A stretch of DNA of 64,000 nt, taken from the NCBI RefSeq assembly GCF_036320965.1, contig NC_092225.1:71595108-71659107 (forward strand), in the 5' to 3' direction. Shown in pieces: positions 35,374 to 48,386 of this stretch. A program made the position numbers and the translations under genes. Under the pieces are notes generated by a model that did no database searches, was not told where the DNA came from, and saw only the letters and a list, made by a program, of their open reading frames with translations. The stretch's first letter is position 1; each line of letters begins with the position of its first letter. The stretch is from Panulirus ornatus. Lineage: Eukaryota; Arthropoda; Malacostraca; Decapoda; Palinuridae.

Positions 35374-38300
35374 AGAGAGATGGGTGATTATTGGTGCATA
35401 TGCACCTGGGTATGAGAAGAAAGATCATGAGAGGCAAGTGTTTTGGGAGCAGCTGAATGAGTGTGTTAGTGGTTTTGATGCACGAGACCGGGTTATAATG
35501 ATGGGTGATTTGAATGCAAAGGTGAGTAATGTGGCAGTTGAGAGAATAATTGGTATACATGGGGTGTTCAGTGTTGTAAATGGAAATGGTGAAGAGCTTG
35601 TAGATTTATGTGCTGAAAAAGGACTGGTGATTGGGAATACCTGGTTTAAAAAGCGAGATATACATAAGTATACGTATGTAAGTAGGAGAGATGGCCAGAG
35701 AGTGTTACTGGATTACGTGTTAATTGACAGGTGCGCGAAAGAGAGACTTTTGGATGTTAACGTGCTGAGAGGTGCAACTGGAGGGATGTCTGATCATTAT
35801 CTTGTGGAGGCTAAGGTGAAGATTTGTATGGGTTTTCAGAAAAGAAGAGTGAATGTTGGGGTGAAGAGGGTGGTGAGAGTAAGTGAGCTTGGGAAGGAGA
35901 CTTGTGTGAGGAAGTACCAGGAGAGACTGAGTACAGAATGGAAAAAGGTGAGAACAATGGAATTAAGGGGAGTGGGGGAGGAATGGGATGTATTGAGGGA
36001 ATCAGTGATGGATTGCGCAAAAGATGCTTGTGGCATGAGAAGAGTGGGAGGTGGGTTGATTAGAAAGGACAGTGAGTGGTGGGATGAAGAAGTAAGATTA
36101 TTAGTGAAAGAGAAGAGAGGCATTTGGACGATTTTTGCAGGGAAAAAATGCAATTGAGTGGGAGATGTATAAAAGAAAGAGACAGGAGGTCAAGAGAAAG
36201 GTGCAAGAGGTGAAAAAGAGGGCAAATGAGAATTGGGGTGAGAGAGTATCATTAAATTTTAGGGAGAATAAAAAGATGTTCTAGAAGGAGGTAAATAAAG
36301 TGCATAAGACAAGGGAGAAAATGGGAACTTCAGTGAAGGGCGCAAATGGGGAGGTGATAACAAGTAGTGGTGATGTGAGAAGGAGATGGAGTGAGTATTT
36401 TGAAGGTTTGTTGAATGTGTTTGATGACAGAGTGGCAGATATAGGGTGTTTTGGTCGAGGTGGTGTGCAAAGTGAGAGGGTTAGGAAAAATGATTTCGTA
36501 AACAGAGAAGAGGTAGTAAAAGCTTTGCGGAAGATGAAAGCCGGCAAGGCAGCAAGTTTGTATGGTATTGCAGTGGAATTTATTGAAAAAGGGGGTGACT
36601 GTATTGTTGACTGGTTGGTAAGGTTATTTAATGTATGTATGACTCATGGTGAGGTGCCTGAGGATTGGTGGAATGTGTGCATAGTGCCATTGTACAAAGG
36701 CAAAGGGGATAAGAGTGAGTGCTCAAATTACAGAGGTATAAGTTTGTTGAGTATTCCTGGTAAATTATATGGGAGGGTATTGATTGAGAGGGTGAAGGCA
36801 TGTACAGAGCATCAGATTGGGGAGGAGCAGTGTAGTTTCAGAAGTGGTAGAGGATGTGTGGATCAGGTGTTTGCTTTGAAGAATGTATGTGAGAAATACT
36901 TAGAAAAGCAAATGGATTTGTATGTAGCATTTATGGATCTGGAGAAGGCATATGATAGAGTTGATAGAGATGCTCTGTGGAAGGTATTAAGAATATATGG
37001 TGTGGGAGGCAAGTTGTTAGAAGCAGTGAAAAGTTTTTATTGAGGATGTAAGGCATGTGTACGTGTAGGAAGACAGGAAAGTGATTGGTTCTCAGTGAAT
37101 GTAGGTTTGCGGCAGGGGTGTGTGATGTCTCCATGGTTGTTTAATTTGTTTATGGATGGGGTTGTTAGGGAGGTGAATGCAAGAGTTTTGGAAAGAGGGG
37201 CAAGTATGAAGTCTGTTGTGGATGAGAGAGCTTGGGAAGTGAGTCAGTTGTTGTTCGCTGATGATACAGCGCTGGTGGCTGATTCATGTGAGAAACTGCA
37301 GAAGCTGGTGACTGAGTTTGGTAAAGTGTGTGAAAGAAGAAAGTTAAGAATAAATGTGAATAAGAGCAAGGTTATTAGGTACAGTAGGGTTGAGGGTCAA
37401 GTCAATTGGGGGGTAAGTTTGAATGGAGAAAAACTGGAGGATGTAAAGTGTTTTAGATATCTGGGAGTGGATCTGGCAGCGGATGGAACCATGGAAGCAG
37501 AAGCGAATCATAGGGTGGGGGAGGGGGCGAAAATCCTGGGAGCCTTGAAGAATGTGTGGAAGTCGAGAACATTATCTCGGAAAGCAAAAATGGGTATGTT
37601 TGAAGGAATAGTGGTTCCAACAATGTTGTATGGTTGCGAGGCGTGGGCTATGGATAGAGTTGTGCACAGGAGGGTGGATGTGCTGGAAATGAGATGTATG
37701 AGGACAATGTGTGGTGTGAGGTGGTTTGTCGAGTAAGTAATGTAAGGGTAAGAGAGATGTGTGGAAATAAAATGGGCGTGGTTGAGAGAGCAGAAGAGGG
37801 TGTTTTGAAATGGTTTGGGCACATGGAGAGAATGAGTGAGGAAAGATTGACCAAGAGGATATATGTGTCGGAGGTGGAGGGAACGAGGAGAAGTGGGAGA
37901 CCAAATTGGAGGTGAAAAAGATTTTGTGTGATCGGGGCCTGAACATGCAGGAGGGTGAAAAGAGGGCAAGGAATAGAGTGAATTGGATCGATGTGGTATA
38001 CCGAGGTTGACGTGCTGTCAGTGGATTGTATCAGGGCATGTGAAGCGTCTGGGGTAAACCATGGAAAGTTGTGTGGGGCCTGGATGTGGAAAGGGAGCTG
38101 TGGTTTCGGGCATTATTGCGTGACAGCTAGAGACTGAGTGTGAATGAGTGGGGCCTTTGTTGTCTTTTCCTAGTGCTACCTCGCACACATGAGGGGGGAG
38201 GGGGATGGTATTCCATGTGTGGCGAGGTGGCGATGGGAATGAATAGGGGCAGACGGAGTGAATTGTGTGCATGGGTATATATGTATGTGTCTGTGTGTGT

Positions 38301-38449
38301 ATATATATGTGTACATTGAGAAGTATAGGTAAGTATATTTGCGTGTGTGGGCGTGTGTGAGTGTACATTGTGTATGGGGGTGGGTTGTGCCATTTCTTTC
38401 GTCTGTTTCCTTGCGCTACCTCGCAAACGCAGGAGACAGCGACAAAGCA

Positions 38450-38458
<9 letters not shown>
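35369..38458 (+). mobile_element. RTE LINE lacking only 5' UTR and first EN part; long 3' UTR
   Basis: Starts at DGERWVIIGAYAPG in the endonuclease (ORF 35384-36157, with MGDLNAKV intact and MSDHYLVEAKV). A small deletion near 36115 shifts the frame. A TGG-to-TAG stop occurs at 36283. ORF 36300-37043 (linker and RT fingers) ends at a CGA-to-TGA stop in SFYRG. ORF 37095-37736 carries GLRQGCVMSPWLF and FADDTALVAD, then a 1-bp deletion (GGTTTGTCGAG). The C-terminal part follows, missing WKDGVK, then the long 3' UTR and A/AT tail. Defective in at least four places. Confidence 0.92.
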
Positions 38459-38491
<33 letters not shown>

Positions 38492-38654
38492 TTTTTTTCT
38501 TTCAAACTATTCGCCATTTCCTGCGTTAGCGAGGTAGCATTAAGAACAGAGGACTGGGCCTTTCAGGGAATATCCTCACCTGGCCCCCTTCTCCGTTCCT
38601 TGTTTTGGAAAATTAAAAAAAAACGAGAGGAGAGGATTTGCAGCCCCCCGCTCC
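38459..38654 (-). mobile_element. (AT)n tract and truncated short element
   Basis: AT repeats at 38459-38488 follow the LINE tail. 38489-38654 is a minus-strand short element whose 5' part is missing after GCCCCCCGCTCC, followed by a small AT stretch to about 38672. Confidence 0.85.
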
Positions 38655-38672
38655 AAATATCTATATATATAT

Positions 38673-40117
38673 ATCAAATCATATGGGAGGGTATTGATTG
38701 AGAGGGTGAAGGCATGTACAGAGCATCAGACTGGGGAGGAGCAGTGTAGTTTCAGAAGTTGTAGAGGATGTGTGGATTAGGTGTTTGCTTTGAAGAATGT
38801 ATGTGAGAAATACTTAGAAAAGCAAATGGATTTGTATGTAGCATTTATGGATCTGGAGAAGGCATATGATAGAGTTGATAGAGATGCTCTGTGGAAGGTA
38901 TTAAGAATATATGGTGTGGGAGGCAAGTTGTTAGAAGCAGTGAAAAGTTTTTATTGAGTATGTAAGGCATGTGTACGTGTAGGAAGAGAGGAAAGTGATT
39001 GGTTCTCAGTGAATGTAGGTTTGCGGCAGGGGTGTGTGATGTCTCCATGGTTGTTTAATTTGTTTATGGATGGGGCTGTTAGGGAGGTGAATGCAAGAGT
39101 TTTGGAAAGAGGGGCAAGTAGGAAGTCTGTTGTGGATGAGAGAGCTTGGGAAGTGAGTCAGTTGTTGTTCGCTGATGATACAGCGCTGGTGGCTGATTCA
39201 TGTGAGAAACTGCAGAAGCTGGTGACTGAGTTTGGTAAAGTGTGTGAAAGAAGAAAGTTAAGAGTAAATGTGAATAAGAGCAAGGTTATTAGGTACAGTA
39301 GGGTTGAGGGTCAAGTCAATTGGGAGGTAAGTTTGAATGGAGAAAAACCTGAGGAAGTAAAGTGTTTTAGATATCTGGGAGTGGATCTGGCAGCAGATGG
39401 AACCATGGAAGCGGAAGTGAATCATAGGGTGGGGGAGGGGGCGAAAATCCTGGGAGCCTTGAAGAATGTGTGGTAGTCGAGAACATTATCTCGGAAAGCA
39501 AAAATGGGTATGTTTGAAGGAATAGTGGTTCCAACAATGTTGTATGGTTGTGAGGCGTGGGCTATGGATAGAGTTGTGCGTAGGAGGGTGGATGTGCTGG
39601 AAATGAGATGTTTGAGGACAATGTGTGGTGTGAAGTGGTTTGTCGAGTAAGTAATGTAAGGGTAAGAGAGATGTGTGGAAACAAAAAGAGCGTGGTTGAG
39701 AGAGCAGAAGAGGGTGTTTTGAAATGGTTTGGGCACATGGAGAGAATGAGTGAGGAAAGATTGACCAAGAGGATATATGTGTCGGAGGTGCAGGGAACGA
39801 GAAGTGGGAGACCAAATTGGAGGTGGAAAGATGGAGTGAAAAAGATTTTGAGTGATCGGGGCCTGAACATGCAGGAGGGTGAAAGGCGGGCAAGGAATAG
39901 AGTGAATTGGATCGATGTGGTATACCGGGGTTGACGTGCTGTCAGTGGATTGAATCAGCGCATGTGAAGCGTCTGGGGTAAACCATGGAAAGCTGTGTAG
40001 GTATGTATATTTGCGTGTGTGGACGTATGTATATACATGTGTATGGGGGTGGGTTGGTCCATTTCTTTCGTCTGTTTCCTTGCGCTACCTCGCAAACGCG
40101 GGAGACAGCGACAAAGC

Positions 40118-40126
<9 letters not shown>
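38673..40126 (+). mobile_element. 5'-truncated RTE LINE, short 3' UTR form
   Basis: Starts in the RT fingers at YGRVLIERVKAC. It carries the same CGA-to-TGA stop in SFYRG (near 38955) and the same 1-bp deletion in RWFD (near 39645) as the copy at 35369, plus private stops (GGTAG at about 39474). ORFs 39009-39476 and 39608-39934. FADD box intact. Short-form 3' UTR, terminus and A tail at 40118-40126. Confidence 0.92.

Positions 40127-40199
<73 letters not shown>
40127..40199. repeat. (TA)n microsatellite
   Basis: Extends the LINE A tail; borders a minus-strand short element. Confidence 0.97.
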
Positions 40200-40202
<3 letters not shown>

Positions 40203-40431
40203 CTTTTAAACTATTCGCCATTTCCTGCATTAGCGAGGTAGCGTTAAGAACAGAGGACTGGTCCTTTGAGGAAATATCCTCACCTGGCCCCCTCTGTTCC
40301 TTCTTTTGGAAAAAAAAAAAAAATGAGAGGGGAGGATTTCCAGCCCCCCGCTCCCTCCCCTTTTAGTCGCCTTCTATGACACGCAGGGAATACGTGGGAA
40401 GTATTCTTAATCCCCTATCCCCAGGGATAAT
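40200..40431 (-). mobile_element. Short RTE-derived element, full length
   Basis: Minus-strand start ATCCCTGGGGATAGGGG at 40431, 3' part AAATGGCGAATAGTTTAAAAG at 40200. Followed on its 5' side by 15 bp of AT and then another copy in the same orientation. Confidence 0.88.
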
Positions 40432-40446
40432 ATATATATATATATC

Positions 40447-40835
<389 letters not shown>

Positions 40836-43167
40836 TTATTATACTTTGTCGCTGTCTCCCGCGTTTGCGAGGTAGCGCAAGGAAACAGACGAAAGAAATG
40901 GCCCAACCTCCCCAATACACATGTATATACATACGTCCACACACGCAAATATACATACCTACACAGCTTTCCATGGTTTACCCCAGACTCTTAACATGCC
41001 CTGATTCAATCCACTGACAGCACGTCAACCCCGGTATACCACATTGATCCAATTCACTCTATTCCTTGCCCTCCTTTCACCCTCCTGAATGTTCAGGCCC
41101 CGATCACACAAAATCTTTTTCACTCCATCTTTCCACCTCCAATTTGGTCTCCCTCTTCTCCTCGTTCCCTCCACCTCTGACACATATATCCTCTTGGTCA
41201 ATCTTTCCTCACTCATTCTCTCCATGCGCCCAAACCATTTCAAAACACCCTCTTCTGCTCTCTCAACCACGCTCTTTTTATTTCCACACGTCTCTCTTAC
41301 CCTTACGTTACTTACTCGATCAAACCACCTCACACCACACATTGTCCTCAAACATCTCATTTCCAGCATATCCACCCTCCTGCGCACAACTCTATCCATA
41401 GCCCACGCCTCGCAACCGTACAACATTGTTGGAACCACTATTCCTTCAAACATACCCATTTTTGCTTTCCGAGATAATGTTCTCGACTTCCACACATTCT
41501 TCAAGGCTCCCAGGATTTTCGCCCCCTCCCCCACCCTATGATCCACTTCCGCTTCCATGGTTCCATCCGCTGCCAGATCCACTCCCAGATATCTAAAACA
41601 CTTTACTTCCTCCAGTTTTTCTCCATTCAAACTTACCTCTCAATTGACTTGACCCTCAACCCTACTGTACCTAATAACCTTGCTCTTATTCACATTTACT
41701 CTTAACTTTCTTCTTTCACACACCCCACCAAACTCAGTCACCAGCTTCTTCAGTTTCTCACATGAATCACCCACCAGCGCTGTATCATCAGCGAACAACA
41801 ACTGACTCACTTCCCAAGCTCTCTCATCCACAACAGACTTCATACTTGCCCCTCTTTCCAAAACTCCTGCATTCACCTCCCTAACAACCCCATCCATAAA
41901 CAAATTAAACAACCATGGAGACATCACACACCCCTACCGCAAACTTACATTCACTGAGAACCAATCACTTTCCTCTCTTCCTACACGTACACATGCCTTA
42001 CAACCTCGATAAAAACTTTTCACTGCTTCTAACAACTTGCCTCCCACACCATATATTCTTAATACCTTCCACAGAGCATCTCTATCAACTCTATCATATG
42101 CCTTCTCCAGATCCATAAATGCTACATACAAATCCATTTGCTTTTCTAAGTATTTCTCACATACATTCTTCAAAGCAAACACCTGATCCACACATCCTCT
42201 ACCAATTCTGAAACCACACTGCGCTTCCCCAATCTGATGCTCTGTACATGCCTTCACCCTCTCAATCAATACCCTCCCATATAATTTACCAGGAATACTA
42301 AACAAACTCATACCTCTGAAATTTGAGCACTCACTCTTATCCCCTTTGCCTTTGTACAATGGCACTATGCACGCATTCCGCCAATCCTCAGGCACCTCAC
42401 CATGAGTCATACATACATTAAATAACCTTACCAACCAGTCAATAATACAGTCACCCCCTTTTTTAATAAATTCCACTGCAATACCATCCAAACCTGCTGC
42501 CTTGCCGGCTTTCATCTTCCGCAAAGCTTTTACTACCTCTTCTCTGTTTATATATATATATATATATTTTTTTTTTTTCAAACTATTCGCCATTTCCCTC
42601 TCACTTTGCACACCACCTCGACCAAAACACCCTATATCTGCCACTCTATCATCAAACACATTCAACAAACCTTCAAAATACTCACTCCATCTCCTTCTCA
42701 CATCACCACTACTTGTTATAACCTCCCCATTTGCGCCCTTCACTGAAGTTCCCATTTGCTCCCTTGTCTTACGCACTTTATTTACCTCCTTCCAGAACAT
42801 CTTTTTATTCTCCCTAAAATTTAATGATACTCTCTCACCCCAACTCTCATTTGCCCTTTTTTTCACCTCTTGCACCTTTCTCTTGACCTCCTGTCTCTTT
42901 CTTTTATACATCTCCCACTCAATTTCATTTTTTCCCTGCAAAAATCGTCCAAATGCCTCTCTCTTCTCTTTCACTAATACTCTTACTTCTTCATCCCACC
43001 ACTCACTACCCTTTCTAATCAACCCACCTCCCACTCTTCTCATGCCACAAGCATCTTTTGCGCAATCCATCACTGATTCCCTAAATACATCCCATTCCTC
43101 CCCCACTCCCCTTACTTCCATTGTTCTCACCTTTTTCCATTCTGTAATCAGTCTCTCCTGGTACTTA
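40836..43167 (-). mobile_element. 5'-truncated RTE LINE, short 3' UTR form, with 50-bp insertion
   Basis: 3' terminus at about 40847, short 3' UTR, C-terminal RT (ORF 41630-41025), palm (41927-41640), then a minus ORF 43130-41934 of 398 residues covering linker and RT fingers. That ORF contains an inserted piece (42548-42597) that is read through as EMANSLKKKKYIYIYI. A small change creates VSLR-stop at the LRQGC block. Ends at 43167 within the endonuclease-linker boundary, next to an ATTT repeat. Confidence 0.92.
42548..42597 (-). mobile_element. 50-bp short-element 3' end inserted in a LINE, frame kept open
   Basis: Contains (TA)n, a T run, then TCAAACTATTCGCCATTTCCC, the complement of the short element's last about 22 bp with A tail and AT repeat. 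It replaces roughly 20 bp of LINE (CCAAATCATTTTCCCTAACCC in other copies). Confidence 0.8.
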
Positions 43168-44552
43168 TTTATTTATTTATTTGCTTTGTCACTGTCTCCC
43201 GCATTAGCGAGGTAGCACAACGAAACTGACGAAAGAATGGCCCAACCCACCCACATACACATGTATATACATACACGTCCACACACACAAATATAAATAC
43301 CTATACATCTCAATGTATACATATATATATACACACACAGACATATACATATATACCCATGTACATAACTCATACTGTCTGCCTTTGTTCACTCCCATCG
43401 CCACCCAGCCACACATGAAATAACAACCCCCTTCCCCCTCATGTGCGCGAGGTAGTGCTAGGAAAAGACAACAAAGGCCACATTTGTTCACACTCAGTCT
43501 CTAGCTGTCATGTAATAATGCACCGAAACCACAGCTCCCTTTCCATATCCAGGCCCCACACAACTTTCCTTGGTTTACCCCAGATGCTTCACATGCCCTG
43601 GTTCAATCCATTGACAGCACATTGACCCCGGTATACCACATCATTCCAATTCACTCTATTCCTTGCCCACCTTTCACCCTCCTGCATGTTCAGGCCCTGA
43701 TCACTCAAAATCTTTTTCACTCCATCTTTCCACCTTCAATTTGGTCTCCCACGTCTCCTCATTCCCTCCACATCTGGCACATACATCCTCTTGGTCAATC
43801 ATTCCTCACTCATTCTTTCCATGAGACCAAACCATTTCAAAACACCCTCTTCTGCTCTCTCAACCACACTCTTTTTATTACCACACATCTCTCTTACCCT
43901 TTCATTACTTACTTGATCAAACCACCTCACACCACATATTGTCCTCAAACATCTCATTTCCAGCACATCCACCCTCCTCCATACAACTCTATCTATAGCC
44001 CACGCCTCACAACCATATAACATTGCCGGAACCACTATTCCTTCAAACATACCCATTTTTGCTTTCCGAGACAACGTTCTCGACTTCCACACATTCTTCA
44101 ACGCTCCCAGAACTTTTGCCCCCTTCCCCACCCTATGATTCACTTCCACTTCCATGGTTCCATCTGCTGCCAAATCCACTCCCAGATATTTAGAACACTT
44201 CACTTCCTCCAGTTTTTCTCCATTCAAACTTTTCTCACAGTTGACTTGTCCTTCAACCCTAATGTACTTAATAACCTTGCTCTTATTCACATTTACTCTC
44301 AGCGTTCTTCTTTCACACACTTTACCAAACTCAGTTACCAGCTTCTGTAGTTTCTCACACGGATCAGCCACCAGTGCTGTATCATTAGCGAACAACTGAC
44401 TCACTTCCCAAGCTCTCTCATCCATAACAGACTGCATACTTGCCCCTCTTTAAAAAACTCTTGCATTCACCTCCCTAACAACCACGTCCATAAACAAATT
44501 AACAACCATGGAGACATCACGTACCCCTGCTGCAAACCAACATTCACTGAGA
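43168..44552 (-). mobile_element. 5'-truncated RTE LINE, long 3' UTR form
   Basis: An (ATTT)n tail complement at 43168-43186, long 3' UTR to about 43620, C-terminal RT and palm (ORF 44437-43799). The polymerase box is FAND instead of FADD, with one Leu lost before it. More diverged from the young copies. Continues to about 44552, then meets a rearranged stretch. Confidence 0.88.
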
Positions 44553-44718
44553 ATCAGCCACCAGTGCTGTATCATTAGCGAACAACTGACTCACTTCCCA
44601 AGCTCTCTCATCCAAGTTAAGAATAAATGTGAATAAGAGCAAGGTCAATAGGTTCAGTAGGGTTGAGGGACAAGTTGATTGGGATGTAAATCTGAAAGGA
44701 GAAAGATTGGAGGAAGTG
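44553..44718. repeat. Rearranged LINE pieces: direct duplicate then inverted fragment
   Basis: 44553-44614 repeats 44363-44432 (FAND region, minus orientation). 44615-44718 is a plus-strand fragment (RINVNKSKVNRFSRVEGQVDWDVNLKGERLEE) that is more diverged than neighbours. It then switches again to a young minus-strand copy at GCACAACTCTATCC. Confidence 0.8.
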
Positions 44719-45420
44719 CACAACTCTATCCATAGCCCACGCCTCGCAACCATACAACATTGTTGGAACCACTATTCCTTCAAACATACCCATTTTTGCT
44801 TTCCGAGATAATGTTCTCGACTTCCACACATTCTTCAAGGCTCCCAGGATTTTCGCCCCCTCCCACACCCTATGATTCACTTCCGCTTCCATGGTTCCAT
44901 CCGCTGCCAGATCCACTCCCAGATATCTAAAACACTTCACTTCCTCAGGTTTTTCTCCATTCAAACTTACCTCCCAATTGACTTGACCCTTAACCCTACT
45001 GTACCTAATAACCTTGCTCTTATTCACATTTACTCTTAACTTTCTTCTTTCACACACTTTACCAAACTCAGTCACCAGCTTCTGCAGTTTCTCACATGAA
45101 TCAGCCACCAGCGCTGTATCATCAGCGAACAACAACTGACTCACTTCCCAAGCTCTCTCATCCACAACAGACTTCATACTTGCCCCTCTTTCCAAAACTC
45201 TTGCATTCACCTCCCTAACAACCCCATCCATAAACAAATTAAACAACCATGGAGACATCACACACCCCTGCCGCAAACCTACATTCACTGAGAACCAATC
45301 ACTTTCCTGTCTTCCTACATGTACACATGCCTTACATCCTCAATAAAAAATTTTCACTGCTTCTAACAACTTGCCTCCCACACCATATATTCTTAATACC
45401 TTCCACAGAGCATCTCTATC

Positions 45421-45423
<3 letters not shown>
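44719..45423 (-). mobile_element. RTE LINE fragment, RT palm and connection
   Basis: Minus ORF from 45288 reads NVGLRQGCVMSPWLF, FADDTALVAD and GVDLAADGTMEAEV to CEAWAMDRVV, then runs into the rearranged piece. No 3' UTR. The SFYRG stop (complement of CCTCAATAAAA near 45345) is shared with the copies at 35369 and 38673. Upstream it ends at ALWKVLRIYG... and a CT repeat. Confidence 0.88.

Positions 45424-45498
<75 letters not shown>
45424..45498. repeat. (CT)n then (AT)n compound microsatellite
   Basis: About 41 bp of CT followed by about 34 bp of AT; the only long CT tract in the window. Confidence 0.97.
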
Positions 45499-45506
<8 letters not shown>

Positions 45507-45728
45507 CAAACTATTTGCCATTTCCCGCATTAGCGAGGTAGCGTTAAGAACAGAGGACTGGGCCTTTGGGGGAATATCCTCACCTGGCCTCGTTCTCTGT
45601 TCCTTCTTTTGGAAAATTAAAAAAAAAAAAGAGAGGGGAGGATTTCCAGCCCCCCGCTGCCTCCCCTTTTAGTCGCCTTCTACGACACGCAGGGAATACG
45701 TGGGAAGTATTCTTTCTCCCCTATCCCC

Positions 45729-45735
<7 letters not shown>
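45499..45735 (-). mobile_element. Short RTE-derived element, full length
   Basis: 3' end TTTTTTTTCAAACTATTTGCC at 45499, 5' end ATCCCTGGGGATAGGGG at 45735, between AT tracts. Confidence 0.88.
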
Positions 45736-45811
<76 letters not shown>

Positions 45812-45859
45812 GTCGCTTTAAAGCAACCTCGCAAACGCGGGAGACAGAAAAAAAAAAAA
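45736..45859. repeat. (AT)n tract and small LINE 3'-end scrap
   Basis: AT repeats to 45808. Then 45809-45859 holds AACCTCGCAAACGCGGGAG, matching the LINE 3' terminal block, with an A run, joined to the next LINE body. Confidence 0.8.
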
Positions 45860-48350
45860 TATGTATTTAGGGAAGCAGTGATGGCTTGCGCAAAAGATGC
45901 TTGTGGCATGAAAAGCATGGGAGGTGGGCAGATTAGAAAGGGTAGTGAGTGGTGGGATGAAGAGGTAAGATCATTAGTGAAAGAGAAGAGAGAGGAATTT
46001 GGACGATATTTGCAGGGAAATAATGCAAATGAGTGGGAGATGTATAAAAGAAAGAGGCAGGAGGTCAAGAGAAAGGTGCAAGAGGTGAAAAAGAGGGCAA
46101 ATGAGAATTGGGGTGAGAGAGTATCATTAAATTTTAGGGAGAATAAAAAGATGTTTTGGAAGGAGGTAAATAAAGTGCGTAAGACAAGGGAGCAAATGGG
46201 AACTTCAGTGAAGGGGGCTAATGGGGAGGTGATAACAAGTAGTGGTGATGTGAGAAGGAGATGGAGTGAGTATTTTGAAGGTTTGTTGAATGTGTTTGAT
46301 GATAGAGTGGCAGATATAGTGTGTTTAGGTCAAGGTGGTGTGCAAAGTGAGAGGGTTAGGAAAAATGATTTGGTAAACAGAAAAGAGGTAGTAAAACCTT
46401 TGCGGAAGATGAAAGCCGACAAGGCAGCGGGTTTGATTGGTACTGCAGTGGAATCTATTAAAAAAGGGGGGGACTGTATTGTTGACTGGTTGGTAAGGTT
46501 ATTTTATGTATGTATGACTCATGGTGAGGTACCTGAGGATCGGCGGAATGCTTGCATAGTGCCATTATACAAAGGCAAAGGGGATAAAAGTGATTTCTCA
46601 AATTACAAAGGTATAGGTTTTTTGAGCATTTCTGGGAAATTATATGGTAGGGTATTGATTGAGAGGGTGAAGGCATGTATAGAGCATCAGATTGGGGAAG
46701 AGCACTGTGGTTTCAGAAGTGGTAGAGGATGTGTGTATTAGGTGTTTGCTTTGAAGAATGTATGTGAGAAATACTTAGAAAAGCAAATGGATTTGTATGT
46801 AGCATTTATGGATCTGGAGAAGGCATATGATAGAGTTGATAGAGATGCTCTGTGGAAGGTATTAAGAATATATGGTGTGGGAGGCAAGCTGTTAGAAGCG
46901 GTGAAAAGTTTTTATCGAGGATGTAAGGCATGTGTACGTGTAGGAAGAGAGGAAAGTGATTGGTTCTCAGTGAATGTAAGTTTGCGGTAGGGGTGTGTGA
47001 TGTCTCCATGGTTGTTTAATTTGTTTATGGATGGGGTTGTTAGGGAGGTGAATGCAAGAGTTTTGGAGAGAGGGGCAAGTATGCAGTCTGTTGTAGATGA
47101 GAGAGCTTGGGAAGTGAGTCAGTTGTTGTTTGCTGATGATACAGCACTGGTGGCTGATTCATGTGAGAAACTGCAGAAGCTGGTAACTGAGTTTGGTAAA
47201 GAGTGTGAAGGAAGAAAGTTGAGAGTAAATGTGAATAAGAGCAAGGTTATTAGGTACAGTAGGGTTGAGGGTCAAGTCAATTGGGAGGTCAGTTTGAATG
47301 GAGAAAAACCTGAGGAAGTAAAGTGTTTTAGATATCTGGGGGTGAATCTGGCAGCGGATGGAACCATGGAAGCGGAAGTGAATCATAGGGTGGAGGAGGG
47401 GGCAAAAATTCTGGGAGCCTTGAAGAATGTGTGGAAGTCGAGAACATTATCTCGGAAAGCAAAAATGGGTATGTTTGAAGGAATAGTGGTTCCAACAATG
47501 TTGTATGGTTGCGAGGCATGGGCTATGGATAGAGTTGTGCACAGGAGGGTGATTGTGCTGGAAATGAGATGTTTGAGGACAATATGTGGTGTGAAGTGGT
47601 TTGATCGAGTAAGTAATGTAAGGGTAAGAGAGATGTGTGGAAATAAAAAGAGTGTGGTTGAGAGAGCAGAAGAGGGTGTTTTGAAATGGTTTGGTCACAT
47701 GGAGAGAATGAGTGAGGAAAGATTGACCAAGAGGATATATGTGTCAGAGGTGGAGGGAACGAGGAGAAGTGGGAGACTAAATTGGAGGTGGAAAGATGGA
47801 GTGAAAAAGATTTTGAGTGATCGGGGCCTGAACATGCAGGAGGGTGAAAGGTGTGCAAGGAATAGAGTGAAGTGGAATGATGTGGTATACCGGGGTCAAC
47901 GTGCTGCCAATGGATTGAACCAGGGCATGTAAAGCATCTGGCGTAAACCATGGAAAGTTCTGTGGGGCCTGGATGTGGAAAGGGAGCTGTGGTTTCGGTG
48001 CATTATTACATGACAGCTAAAGACTGAGTGTGAACGAATGGGGCCTTTGTTGTCTTTTCCTATTGCTACCTCGCACACATGAGGGGGGAGGGGGTTGTTA
48101 TTCCATGTGTGGTGGGGTGGCGATGGGAATGAATAAAGGCAGACAGTATGAATCATGTACATGTGTATATATGTATATGTCTGTGTGTGTATATATATGT
48201 ATACAATGAGATGTATAGGTATGTATATTTTCGTGTGTGGACGTGTATGTATATACATGTGTATGTGGGTGGGTTGGGCCATTCTTTCGTCTGTTTCCTT
48301 GCGCTTCCTCGCTAATGTGGGAGAGAGCGACAAAGCAAAATAAATAAATA
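45860..48350 (+). mobile_element. 5'-truncated RTE LINE, long 3' UTR form
   Basis: From the endonuclease-linker region ([16 protein letters not shown]) through linker and RT fingers (plus frame to 46741, where GVD is GVY-stop), then 46742-46990 (MDLEKAYDRVDR; stop at SLR in place of LRQG), then 46997-47932 (311 residues: MSPWLFNLF, FADDTALVAD, GVNLAADGTM, C-terminal domain ending AANGLNQGM). Two in-frame stops but otherwise open. Long 3' UTR, terminus GCTTCCTCGCTAATGTGGG, AAAT tail to 48350. Confidence 0.92.
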
Positions 48351-48386
48351 AAATATATCATTTATCTATATTTGTCTATGATACTT

